49,942 nucleotides of DNA, from assembly GCA_028277105.1 (NCBI GenBank), contig JANQHO010000002.1, forward strand, positions 1 to 49,942, written 5' to 3'. This DNA is from Owenweeksia sp. (lineage in GTDB: Bacteria > Bacteroidota > Bacteroidia > Flavobacteriales > Schleiferiaceae). Of the stretch, positions 42,647-49,942 are shown one piece after another. Below the pieces are notes generated by a model. That model made no database searches and was not told the DNA's origin. It saw only the letters and a program-made list of their open reading frames with translations. Position 1 is the first letter of the stretch, and the number at the start of each line of letters is the position of its first letter. A program made the position numbers and the translations under genes.

Positions 42647-43393
42647 TTGAAGGTCAAAACGATTTTAGTTTCTCAACCTGAGCCACAAACAGAAAATTCA
42701 CCCTATTTTGATCTGGCCCAAAAACATAAAGTTAAGGTAGATTTCAGGCCTTTTATTCATGTGGAAGGAGTGGATGCCGCTGAAGTGAGAAAGCAAAAAG
42801 TCAATATTCCCAGCCATACTGCAGTAATATTGACTAGCAGGAATGCGGTAGATCATTTTTTCAGGATATGTGAAGAGCTTCGGTTTAACGTTCCCAATGA
42901 GATGAAATATTTCTGTACCTCCGAAGCAATAGCTTATTATCTTCAAAAGTATGTGGTTTACAGAAAGCGTAAGATATATTTTGGAACAGCCACTTTTGCA
43001 GATCTTATCCCCTTAATCAAGAAGCACAAAGACGAAAAATTCCTTTTACCTTCTTCAGATGTCCTGAAGCCGGAAATACCTAAGTTACTAAAAGACAATA
43101 AGATCAATTATACCCGGGCGATACTCTATAATACTGTATCCAGTAACTTGTCTGACCTTGCTGATGTTTATTACGATGTGCTGGTTTTCTTCAGCCCTTC
43201 AGGTATAAAGTCACTTTTTGAGAATTTCCCTGATTTTGAGCAGGGGGAAACCCGTATAGCTGCATTTGGCAGCTCCACTCACAAAGAGGTTAAGGCAACA
43301 GGACTAAAGCTCGATATTAAGGCACCTACTCCAAAGTTGCCTTCCATGACGATGGCACTGGAAGATTATATCAAGAAGGTGAACAAAAAATAG
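42647..43393 (+). CDS. hemD: Uroporphyrinogen-III synthase
   Basis: HemD closes hydroxymethylbilane into uroporphyrinogen III, the last common haem/sirohaem step. The 248-residue protein starts at TTG (MKVKTILVSQPEP) and shows the two-domain HemD pattern: VILTSRNAVDHFF, the bridging FCTSEAIAYYL, KFLLPSSDVLKPEIPKLL, VFFSPSGIKSLF and AAFGSSTHKEVKATGL. Sequence conservation in this family is low, so the call rests on these segments plus synteny (DUF4271-hemD-rnpA-S41). Confidence 0.88.
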   Translation: MKVKTILVSQPEPQTENSPYFDLAQKHKVKVDFRPFIHVEGVDAAEVRKQKVNIPSHTAVILTSRNAVDHFFRICEELRFNVPNEMKYFCTSEAIAYYLQKYVVYRKRKIYFGTATFADLIPLIKKHKDEKFLLPSSDVLKPEIPKLLKDNKINYTRAILYNTVSSNLSDLADVYYDVLVFFSPSGIKSLFENFPDFEQGETRIAAFGSSTHKEVKATGLKLDIKAPTPKLPSMTMALEDYIKKVNKK

Positions 43394-43458
43394 AACGTTT
43401 TAATTCCCATAGTATCTAAGTTACCTTGCCGCGTGGCTTTTTTATTTCCTTTGCAGGA

Positions 43459-43830
43459 ATGGATCAGCGCTTCCCAAAAAAAGAAAAACTGAAAAGTAAA
43501 AAGCTTATTGATGAACTTTTTGCCAATGGAAAGAGTGTAAAAGCCTATCCTCTGGTAATGATTTATAATGAAAGCGAATTAGAAAAAGACATCAGTCTTA
43601 AGGCGGGTTTTTCCGTTTCGAAGAAAAAAATTAAAAAGGCAGTAGACCGCAATAAGATAAAGAGAAGAATGCGGGAAGCGTATCGCATTAACAAAGCGGG
43701 AATAATTTCCAGGCTCCCCCAAAAATATACTTTGATGTTTATCTGCATATCCGGAGAGATGCCTTCATTTAAATCGATAGAAGAGTCTATAAGAAAACTG
43801 CTTCCGGTCTTAATACACGGAGCAACGTAA
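43459..43830 (+). CDS. rnpA: Ribonuclease P protein component
   Basis: RnpA supports the RNase P RNA in 5' tRNA maturation. I use the ATG at 43459 (MDQRFPKKEKLKSKKLIDELF, 123 residues); the frame opens at 43426, but the extra residues look non-coding. The family RNR motif is AVDRNKIKRRMREAYR, with GFSVSKKKIKKA before it. The protein is strongly basic, as expected. It follows hemD in the conserved order and is not beside rpmH as in many other phyla. Confidence 0.92.
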   Translation: MDQRFPKKEKLKSKKLIDELFANGKSVKAYPLVMIYNESELEKDISLKAGFSVSKKKIKKAVDRNKIKRRMREAYRINKAGIISRLPQKYTLMFICISGEMPSFKSIEESIRKLLPVLIHGAT

Positions 43831-43910
43831 AGAAATACAATCAAAGCGCTTAAATGCCGTTTTTACATTAAATTAGCAATTCTGCACTTGAGCTTAATCA
43901 AAAGTATTTG

Positions 43911-45566
43911 ATGATGAAAAAGATTATTAAAGGTACGCTGATACTGGCGGTTACCGGCATTATAGGTTTGTCTCTTGCTTATACACCCAACTACTTTGAA
44001 ATAAGCAAGCATCTCGACATTTTCACCAGTGTTTTTAAGGAAGTAAATCTGTATTATGTTGATAATACAGAACCAGGTGAATTAATGGAGGAGGCTATCA
44101 TTTCCATGCTGTCATCATTAGACCCTTATACTAATTATATCCCCGAAGAAAGGGTTGAAGATTTTAAAATACAAACTACGGGTAATTACGGAGGTATAGG
44201 AGCCACCATACGCAGTTATAAGGGGAGGATCATCCTTATGTCGCCTTATGAAGGCTTTGCCGCTGACAAGGCAGGCCTGAAAGCTGGTGATGAAATTGTG
44301 GAGATCAACGGAAAAAAGGTCGATGGTAAATCTAGTGAGGACATAAGTCAGATACTTAAAGGAGCACCGGGAACAGAAGTGGAAATTACCTTGAAAAGAG
44401 GTGAAGAGGTATTTAAAAAGAATATAGTAAGGGAAGATGTACAGGTGAAGAGCGTGCCTTATTATGGAATGCTGAATGACAATATAGGCTATATCGTATT
44501 AACCAGCTTTACCGAAAAAGCCTCGAAAGAGATAAAAGCTGCATTTAAAGAGTTGAAGAGAGACAATGCTCTGGAGGGCCTGGTGCTTGATTTGAGAGGA
44601 AATCCAGGAGGGCTCCTTTCTGAGGCCGTTAATGTGACCAATATATTCATCGGTAAAGGGAAAGAAGTAGTTAAGACTAAAGGGAAACTGGAAGAATGGG
44701 AAAAGACTTATGTAACGCTCAATAAACCAGAAGATACAGAGATACCCCTGGCTATTTTAATCAACCAGGGCAGTGCTTCAGCTTCTGAAATTGTGGCCGG
44801 CACCTTACAGGATTATGACCGGGCCGTGGTTATAGGACAGCGCAGCTTTGGGAAAGGCTTGGTACAACAAACCCGTAAATTGCCTTACGGCTCACAGATG
44901 AAAGTTACAATTGCCAAGTACTATACCCCTAGTGGCAGATGTATACAGGCCATTAATTACGCTGAAAGGAATGAGGACGGCAGTGTGAGTAAAGTACCGG
45001 ATTCTTTGCGCACCAGGTTTGAAACTTTTGGTGGCCGGTCGGTATACGATGGGGGCGGAGTAGACCCAGATATTGTTGTTGATGATGAGATGGTGAGCAA
45101 AACCGTAGTGTCTTTATACAGAAAGATGATGATCTTTAATTATGCTACGGAATATTACCGGAATCACCCTGAAGAGATAACAGTACCTCCCGCTGATTTT
45201 AAATTGAGCGATGTAGAATATGATGATTTTAGAAAATGGCTGGCTCAGGAAGGCTTTCATTTTACCACTAAGACCGGGGAAAACCTGGAGAAATTGATCA
45301 CTTCGGCTGAAGCTGAAAAATATTATGAAGATATACAGGACGAAATAGCAGCGCTGAAAGCCAAGTATGAGAAGCAGAAGCAAGATGACCTGTTAGTGCA
45401 TAAGAACGACATAAAATATTTGCTGGAAGAAGAAATAATGTCTCGTTATTTCTATGAAAGTGGCCGGATTGCCAATGCCTTGGATCACGATAAATATGTG
45501 GAAGATGCCTTATCCGTGCTCCTGAATGTTGACAAACGCAAGAAGATTCTTACTGCTTCTAAATAA
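43911..45566 (+). CDS. S41 family C-terminal processing peptidase
   Basis: About 551 residues from the ATG at 43911 (or 43914; a TTG at 43908 also exists). An N-terminal membrane anchor (KGTLILAVTGIIGLSLA) is followed by a helical region, a PDZ domain (GGIGATIRSYKGRIILMSPYEGFAADKAGLKAGDEIVEINGKKV) and the S41 core. The nucleophile is the Ser of GSASASEIVAG and the Lys is 25 residues later in QRSFGKGLVQ. After the catalytic core is a helical C-terminal domain of about 150 residues. It fits the CtpA type that processes exported proteins. The paralogue at 22523 shares the layout but sits beside a dCMP deaminase. Confidence 0.94.
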   Translation: MMKKIIKGTLILAVTGIIGLSLAYTPNYFEISKHLDIFTSVFKEVNLYYVDNTEPGELMEEAIISMLSSLDPYTNYIPEERVEDFKIQTTGNYGGIGATIRSYKGRIILMSPYEGFAADKAGLKAGDEIVEINGKKVDGKSSEDISQILKGAPGTEVEITLKRGEEVFKKNIVREDVQVKSVPYYGMLNDNIGYIVLTSFTEKASKEIKAAFKELKRDNALEGLVLDLRGNPGGLLSEAVNVTNIFIGKGKEVVKTKGKLEEWEKTYVTLNKPEDTEIPLAILINQGSASASEIVAGTLQDYDRAVVIGQRSFGKGLVQQTRKLPYGSQMKVTIAKYYTPSGRCIQAINYAERNEDGSVSKVPDSLRTRFETFGGRSVYDGGGVDPDIVVDDEMVSKTVVSLYRKMMIFNYATEYYRNHPEEITVPPADFKLSDVEYDDFRKWLAQEGFHFTTKTGENLEKLITSAEAEKYYEDIQDEIAALKAKYEKQKQDDLLVHKNDIKYLLEEEIMSRYFYESGRIANALDHDKYVEDALSVLLNVDKRKKILTASK

Positions 45567-45584
45567 GCTACCATAAAATATCAC

Positions 45585-46826
45585 TTAATGAAGGCTGCTA
45601 TGTGCAGCCTTTTTAGTACTCCCCATTCCCAGGAATAAGAGAATACAGCAAAATGTAGCAACTCCAGAGTGACGCATAAACACAGACTCTGTGCTCATAG
45701 CTATCAACAGAAACAGGCAAACAGAAAACAATATCTTATCATCGTTTTTAAGAGAAGATGTTATCAGAAATACTAAAAGCAATACCAAAAGTAAGATACC
45801 AGGTATACCTGTAGCCAAAAAGGTTTCCATATACTGGTTATGGGCATTCTGATGCCTATCCATACCCTTTGCATAGTTTATCAGAGTAAATTCATGCAAT
45901 AGAATATCTTCTGTATCTCCAATGCCTACACCGGTCCAAATGTTTTTTTGGATGGCCTTAATGGCACTTTTCCAAATAAAGGTGCGGTTGTCTTTTACCT
46001 TTAAGGAGTTGTCTTCTGCTTCTTGCTGTGCCTGGAAAATATTGTTAAACCGACCAGTTATTTGACTGGGTCCGAATTGGATCAAAACAAAAAGGCTAAG
46101 TATCAGGCCTGAATGAAATAGAATGAGTGAAAGGTAGTTCTTTTGACGAATAAACAGAATGGAAAAGTAAATTAGAATGGTTATGATAAGAGCAATGAGA
46201 TTAATCCGTCCCTGAAGCATCAGCATAGATAAAAAGCAAAGTACAATGAAAAGGAAGCTCAAGATTTTCTGATATAAATAGGGCTGCTTTTTAAAGTTGA
46301 TAAGGGCTATAAAAAAGGAAATGCCGATCAATGAGGATAGATATCCCGGGTGCATAATTAACTGATGGCTGGTCACCCGAAAGGACTTGTCATTGTGATC
46401 AGAAAAGAATGGAAAAAAATAGATGCTGTATAAGTACAATAGCAGTACAGTTGTAGCAATCATAAAACAGAGATAGACCTGCTTTCTCAGTTCAAATAGT
46501 TTTTGAGGGGGATAGGACAGGTAGGCCAATGGCATAAAGAAAAAAACAGATAAGGTTTGTAACCTGGTAAATCCCAGCTGTATATTATCAGTATAAAATA
46601 AGCTGAGTGCATAAACAAAAAAAAGAAGAAAAGAGATTACAGCTATATTTTTGTTGGGATTGGTGTGGTAGTATTTAAACAGGTATTTGCTAAAGACGCT
46701 GTTAAAAACAAAGAGGATAATAAATAAAGTATTGATATGGCTAGGGAGGTAAAGGCTGGCAATTACCAATAAAAACAGCAATCGGTAGCGAAAATGATAA
46801 TCTTTAAACTTGGTGAATAAAGACAT
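45585..46826 (-). CDS. O-antigen ligase / polymerase-like membrane protein
   Basis: The 413-residue protein has about ten to eleven hydrophobic helices and a long loop before the last ones, as in Wzy/WaaL proteins. The loop carries KAIQKNIWTGVGIGD and HQNAHNQYMETFLATGIPGI, where the His-rich stretch is typical of O-antigen ligase (PF04932). It would join or polymerise lipid-linked surface glycans at the periplasmic face. No other sugar genes are close by, so the glycan cannot be guessed. It is 6 bp downstream of dnaG. Confidence 0.88.
   Translation of the reverse strand: MSLFTKFKDYHFRYRLLFLLVIASLYLPSHINTLFIILFVFNSVFSKYLFKYYHTNPNKNIAVISFLLFFVYALSLFYTDNIQLGFTRLQTLSVFFFMPLAYLSYPPQKLFELRKQVYLCFMIATTVLLLYLYSIYFFPFFSDHNDKSFRVTSHQLIMHPGYLSSLIGISFFIALINFKKQPYLYQKILSFLFIVLCFLSMLMLQGRINLIALIITILIYFSILFIRQKNYLSLILFHSGLILSLFVLIQFGPSQITGRFNNIFQAQQEAEDNSLKVKDNRTFIWKSAIKAIQKNIWTGVGIGDTEDILLHEFTLINYAKGMDRHQNAHNQYMETFLATGIPGILLLVLLLVFLITSSLKNDDKILFSVCLFLLIAMSTESVFMRHSGVATFCCILLFLGMGSTKKAAHSSLH
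45591..45614 (+). terminator. Terminator of the S41 gene
   Basis: AAGGCTGC (45591-45598) pairs with GCAGCCTT (45604-45611), then T. It lies inside the 3' end of the convergent ligase coding region. Confidence 0.7.
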
Positions 46827-46832
46827 GATAGG

Positions 46833-48758
46833 CTAAACTACCCGGTTTAATTCTTTGTTGATCTGGATTTTAAGCTGATTCAGCCGGTTCAAAGTTTCCA
46901 TTTCATCTTGCCAGTTTTCTGTTCCGCTTTTCAGCTTCAATTCAATTTTTTTGATCAGCTGGCTGATTCTTTTCTCTTTAAACCTTAAAAGTGCTTCTTC
47001 AGTAAACTGAAAAACAAAACCCTCCTTTTCAGGCAGAAATATTTTTTGACTACTCCAGTTGTGGAGCTCATATTTTTCGGTTACCAGATCAACTACGGTA
47101 TCGATTAATTTCTGATTTTCCTTTCTCAAAAAAAGCTCAGCTGTCATGGCTTCACCATTGTCGTTATAGTAATCCATAAACTCCTGCAGGATCAACTGGA
47201 AGGATTCATTTTCAAATTCCAGTTCGTCATTGGCTATTTCAACGAGAATATGGGCTGCCACCGTTTCTTCTTCGCCTTCGTCTAAATGACCGAAGCGGTA
47301 CTTGTGATGGCCGTAATTTAGCAGTAGCCAACACAAGGCTTTTTCCTGGTGATAAACGGGTGAATACTCCTTTTCAAGGGAATAATCCTCTTTAACCACC
47401 GTCATTTCAGGTTTCTTATCCCTTTGATTACGGCTTTGCTTTTCCTTCTGGCGGCTTATGGTTTTCAGCAATTGGGCTAATTCACTGAAAAGGATCCGTT
47501 CGTCAATTTCCAGTATACGGGCGCTTTCCTTTATGTAGGCATCCCGTTGCAGTACATCCGGCATTATAGCGATACTCTGCACCATTTCGCGGGCTGCTTT
47601 GGATTTTTCGAGGGGATTGTCACCGGCTTCTTTTAATAGCAGCCGGGCCTTAAATCTCAGAAAATCTGTTTTTTCTTCCTGTATAAAGTCTTTTAATTCC
47701 TGTGGAGAAACTTTTTGAGCATAGGAGTCAGGGTCTTCCCCTTCGGGAAATAAAAGCACATTAACCGTAAGCCCTTCTTCCAGTATCATGTCAATACCGC
47801 GCAGGGAAGCTTTTATACCGGCAGCATCGCCATCATAAAGAATGGTTACGTTTAGGGTGTAACGCTTGATTAGGTTTATCTGATCGGTAGTTAAAGAAGT
47901 TCCGCTGGAAGCCACCGCGTTTTTAACCCCTGCCTGATGCAGGCTGATCACATCGGTATAACCCTCTACCAGCAGGCATTCGTCTTCCCTGCCCAGATGA
48001 GACTTAGCCTGAAATAAACCGTAAAGGGTTTTGCTTTTGTGATAAATTTCACTCTCGGGGCTGTTGAGGTATTTCGCGATCTTAGCCTCTTTTAACAGGG
48101 TTCTTCCACCAAAGCCCAGCACCCGTCCGGTATGACTAAGGATGGGGAACATAACCCTGCCCCTGAAGCGATCGGTTTTTCGCTGACCGTCTACTTTGGT
48201 TAGCCCGGTCTTCTCGAGAAATTCCAGCTGATAGTTTTCCCTGAGGGCAGCATTGGTAAAAGCTTCATATTCGTCATGGCTATAGCCCAATTGAAAGGCT
48301 TTAATAGTATCTTCCTGAAATCCCCTTTCTTTAAAATAGGAAAGGCCTATGTTCTTGCCTTTTTCACTTTTCCAAAGTTGTTGCTCAAAATAGCGGGAAG
48401 CAAATTCGTTGACCAGATACAGGCTTTCCTTTTCAGACCGCTCGGCCTTTTGTTCCTCACTCTGCCCGGTTTCTTCAACTTCAATATTATACTTCTTAGC
48501 CAGGTAGCGCAGTGCCTCCGGATAAGTGTAGTGCTCGTGCTCCATAAGGAAGCTGACCACGTTACCTCCTTTACCACTACTAAAATCTTTGAAGATCTGT
48601 TTGGCCGGGGAAACAAAAAAGGAAGGGGTTTTTTCATTGGAAAAAGGGCTGAGCCCTTTCAGGTTACTCCCGGCCTTTTTAAGGGTAACAAAATCACCTA
48701 TAACCTCTTCAATACGGGCTGTTTCAAAGATGCGTTCAATGGTTTCGTTACTGATCAT
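46833..48758 (-). CDS. dnaG: DNA primase with degenerate zinc-binding domain
   Basis: DnaG makes RNA primers at the replication fork. The 641-residue protein has an N-terminal CHC2-like region, but the four zinc ligands are replaced: S37 and S40 in GLSPFSNEKTPSF, D58 and S61 in FKDFSSGKGGN (canonical C, H, C, C). The TOPRIM catalytic core is intact: LLVEGYTDVISL (Glu), NAVASSGTSLT, and ILYDGDAAGIKA (DxD-like). The N-terminal RNA-polymerase part is RFRGRVMFPILSHTGRVLGFGGRTL. The C-terminal half is long and charged, fitting helicase binding. Loss of zinc ligands is, to my knowledge, common in Bacteroidota DnaG, so it does not mean the gene is dead. A -7 element ends 7 bases before the ATG. Confidence 0.96.
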   Translation of the reverse strand: MISNETIERIFETARIEEVIGDFVTLKKAGSNLKGLSPFSNEKTPSFFVSPAKQIFKDFSSGKGGNVVSFLMEHEHYTYPEALRYLAKKYNIEVEETGQSEEQKAERSEKESLYLVNEFASRYFEQQLWKSEKGKNIGLSYFKERGFQEDTIKAFQLGYSHDEYEAFTNAALRENYQLEFLEKTGLTKVDGQRKTDRFRGRVMFPILSHTGRVLGFGGRTLLKEAKIAKYLNSPESEIYHKSKTLYGLFQAKSHLGREDECLLVEGYTDVISLHQAGVKNAVASSGTSLTTDQINLIKRYTLNVTILYDGDAAGIKASLRGIDMILEEGLTVNVLLFPEGEDPDSYAQKVSPQELKDFIQEEKTDFLRFKARLLLKEAGDNPLEKSKAAREMVQSIAIMPDVLQRDAYIKESARILEIDERILFSELAQLLKTISRQKEKQSRNQRDKKPEMTVVKEDYSLEKEYSPVYHQEKALCWLLLNYGHHKYRFGHLDEGEEETVAAHILVEIANDELEFENESFQLILQEFMDYYNDNGEAMTAELFLRKENQKLIDTVVDLVTEKYELHNWSSQKIFLPEKEGFVFQFTEEALLRFKEKRISQLIKKIELKLKSGTENWQDEMETLNRLNQLKIQINKELNRVV

Positions 48759-48765
48759 AGAAAAG

Positions 48766-48773
48766 CAAAACTA
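48766..48773 (-). promoter_or_regulatory. Candidate -7 element of dnaG
   Basis: The minus strand reads TAGTTTTG followed by CTTTTCT and ATG; seven bases of leader at most. Confidence 0.4.
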
Positions 48774-48822
48774 AGAAGTAATAACGGTTAAGTTAGGGAA
48801 CTTTCCTATGACTTTATAGAAA

Positions 48823-49143
48823 TTACTCCTGATTTTGGATGAGGTGAACATCCATTTGAGGGAAGGGTATATTGAGGCCTTCTTTATCAAATGCTTTTTT
48901 CACTTTTTCAGGCAGGCCATTGTAAATGGCCCAAAAATCTGAATTTTTGGCCCAGGCCCTAACGTGAAAATTAACCGAACTGTCGGCTAATTCCTCTAAA
49001 AAAATATCATGCGCTGGCTCTTTGAGTATTCTGCCATCAGAAGTGATGATATTGTTCAGTATTTCTTTGGCTTTATCAATATCATCGGAATAACCGATCC
49101 CAAATCCAGTCATGTTATCAATGGTATCCTGATAATTATCCAT
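48823..49143 (-). CDS. Orphan C-terminal domain of an MscS-type mechanosensitive channel
   Basis: The 106 residues match only the cytoplasmic C-terminal part of small-conductance mechanosensitive channels: GFGIGYSDDIDKAKEILNNII, then DSSVNFHVRAWAKNSDFWAIYNGLPEKVKKAFDKEGLNIPFPQMDVHL. The pore helix (TM3) and membrane domain are absent; the prenyl synthase gene ends only 28 bp upstream of its start, leaving no room. It is either a remnant of a deleted channel gene or a trimmed soluble protein. It retains ATG, an intact frame and the usual MscS ending, so recent decay is not obvious. It lies between ispB-like and dnaG on the minus strand. Confidence 0.75.
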   Translation of the reverse strand: MDNYQDTIDNMTGFGIGYSDDIDKAKEILNNIITSDGRILKEPAHDIFLEELADSSVNFHVRAWAKNSDFWAIYNGLPEKVKKAFDKEGLNIPFPQMDVHLIQNQE

Positions 49144-49171
49144 AGTTCCGCTTATTAGTTAAGGTTAAAAA

Positions 49172-49942
49172 TTACTTGTTCCTGGAAATTACATAGCTGG
49201 CCAAATTTAACAAAGAGTCTTTTACAGCATTTTGTTCAAAAGGATCTATCAGGGCCAGGGCCTTATTGTAGTAATCCATCATTTTTTGTTCGGCATATTC
49301 TATTCCACCGGATTGGCGCACCATTTCCATTACCTGCTCTACTTTTTTGCGGTCGCGATTATGGCGTTTTACCACATTGATCATAAAACGCTTGTCTTTT
49401 TTGGAAGCATGATTGAGAGCATAAATAAGGGGCAAGGTCATTTTTTGCTCTTTGATATCAATACCGGTAGGCTTTCCTGCTTTGGTATTTGTTTGATAAT
49501 CAAATAAATCGTCTTTTATCTGAAAGGCCATGCCTAATAGCTCACCAAACTGACGCATCTGGCTGACAGTATTTTGATCCTGTTTAACAGAAGCAGCTCC
49601 TACACCACAGCAGGAAGCAATAAGAGAAGCGGTTTTTTGGCGGATTATTTCGTAGTAAATGGATTCGTCAATATCCAGCCTGCGGGCTTTTTCGATCTGC
49701 AACAGTTCACCCTCACTCATTTCACGTACAGCGGTACTTACAATTTTCAGTAGTTCGTATTCCTCGGTATCAACCGCTAACAATAAAACTTTGGAGAGTA
49801 GATAATCGCCCACCAATACGGCAATTTTATTTTTCCAGAGGGCGTTCAGGGAGAAAAACCCCCTCCTTTTATCGGAATCGTCTACCACATCATCGTGCAC
49901 CAGGGTAGCTGTGTGCATTAATTCTACCAGGGCGGCTGCGCG
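49172..49942 (-). CDS. Polyprenyl diphosphate synthase (5' end outside window)
   Basis: The frame is open to the window edge, so about 256 C-terminal residues are visible of a usual 320 or so. The first Asp-rich motif with its Arg (HDDVVDDSDKRRG) and the second (QIKDDLFDY) are intact, both binding Mg-diphosphate in trans-prenyl synthases. KTASLIASCCGVGAA and KPTGIDIKEQKMTLPLIYAL are family segments. The product is probably a C35-C45 chain for menaquinone or octaprenyl diphosphate; chain length cannot be told here. Confidence 0.94.
   Translation of the reverse strand, partial: RAAALVELMHTATLVHDDVVDDSDKRRGFFSLNALWKNKIAVLVGDYLLSKVLLLAVDTEEYELLKIVSTAVREMSEGELLQIEKARRLDIDESIYYEIIRQKTASLIASCCGVGAASVKQDQNTVSQMRQFGELLGMAFQIKDDLFDYQTNTKAGKPTGIDIKEQKMTLPLIYALNHASKKDKRFMINVVKRHNRDRKKVEQVMEMVRQSGGIEYAEQKMMDYYNKALALIDPFEQNAVKDSLLNLASYVISRNK

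Noticed and set aside
22523..45566. Two S41 proteases as a recent duplication
   Set aside because: They share only the family layout; anchors, loops and C-termini differ, so they are old paralogues.

Overview
The window is chromosomal DNA from a member of the Bacteroidota, probably a free-living gliding or marine-type lineage (Cytophagales or a Flavobacteriales relative; the order cannot be fixed from sequence alone). Grounds: secreted proteins with type IX secretion (T9SS) style C-terminal tails; Bacteroidota family proteins (DUF4270, DUF4271, LruC, choice-of-anchor V, DUF3109); a glycogen synthase half protein - DUF4270 lipoprotein - glmS gene order and a DUF4271 - hemD - rnpA - S41 peptidase gene order that I know from this phylum; and recurrent TAnnTTTG (-7) promoter elements instead of sigma70 boxes.

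Layout. 1-4616: end of a very large repeat/propeller protein with a dockerin-like tail, then a T9SS protein with a cohesin-like N-terminus, then a small membrane protein. 4675-6288: AT-rich, divergent response regulator and histidine kinase. 6316-10249 (minus): panC, panD, flippase-like membrane protein, unknown protein, radA. 10347-14391 (plus): glycogen synthase half protein, DUF4270 lipoprotein, glmS. 14403-14538: palindromic repeat element. 14539-16699 (minus): pth, rplY/ctc, prs. 16897: tRNA-Leu(CAA). 17534-21933: one giant secreted protein broken into two frames at a perfect A_AAA_AAG heptamer. 22102-24109: dCMP deaminase and an S41 protease. 24163-27089 (minus): acidic lipoprotein, glycyl-tRNA synthetase, palindromic intergenic repeats, MarC. 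27175-31545: DUF3109 protein, then class Ia ribonucleotide reductase nrdB-nrdA. 31643-34917: small unknowns, two unlisted micro-membrane proteins, an HTH regulator and a divergent outer-membrane-like protein. 35016-39217: M20 peptidase, Mpo1-like protein, LruC lipoprotein. 39275-40983 (minus): apt and an acyl-CoA dehydrogenase. 41065-45566: T9SS choice-of-anchor V protein, DUF4271, hemD, rnpA, second S41 protease. 45585-49942 (minus): O-antigen ligase-like protein, dnaG lacking its zinc ligands, an orphan MscS C-terminal fragment, and the 5'-truncated end of a polyprenyl diphosphate synthase gene.

Most of the window is housekeeping: nucleotide supply (prs, apt, dCMP deaminase, nrdAB), coenzyme A and haem precursors (panCD, hemD), translation (tRNA-Leu, glyS, pth, rplY, rnpA), replication and repair (dnaG, radA) and envelope biogenesis (glmS, ligase, prenyl synthase). 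The accessory interest lies in the secreted proteins. The points most worth a second look are the frame break at 17895-17902, the adjacent dockerin-like and cohesin-like proteins, the inverted duplicate of promoter plus leader between prs and tRNA-Leu, several apparently leaderless genes, the MscS remnant and the zinc-less primase. No CRISPR array, rRNA, transposase or prophage gene was seen.
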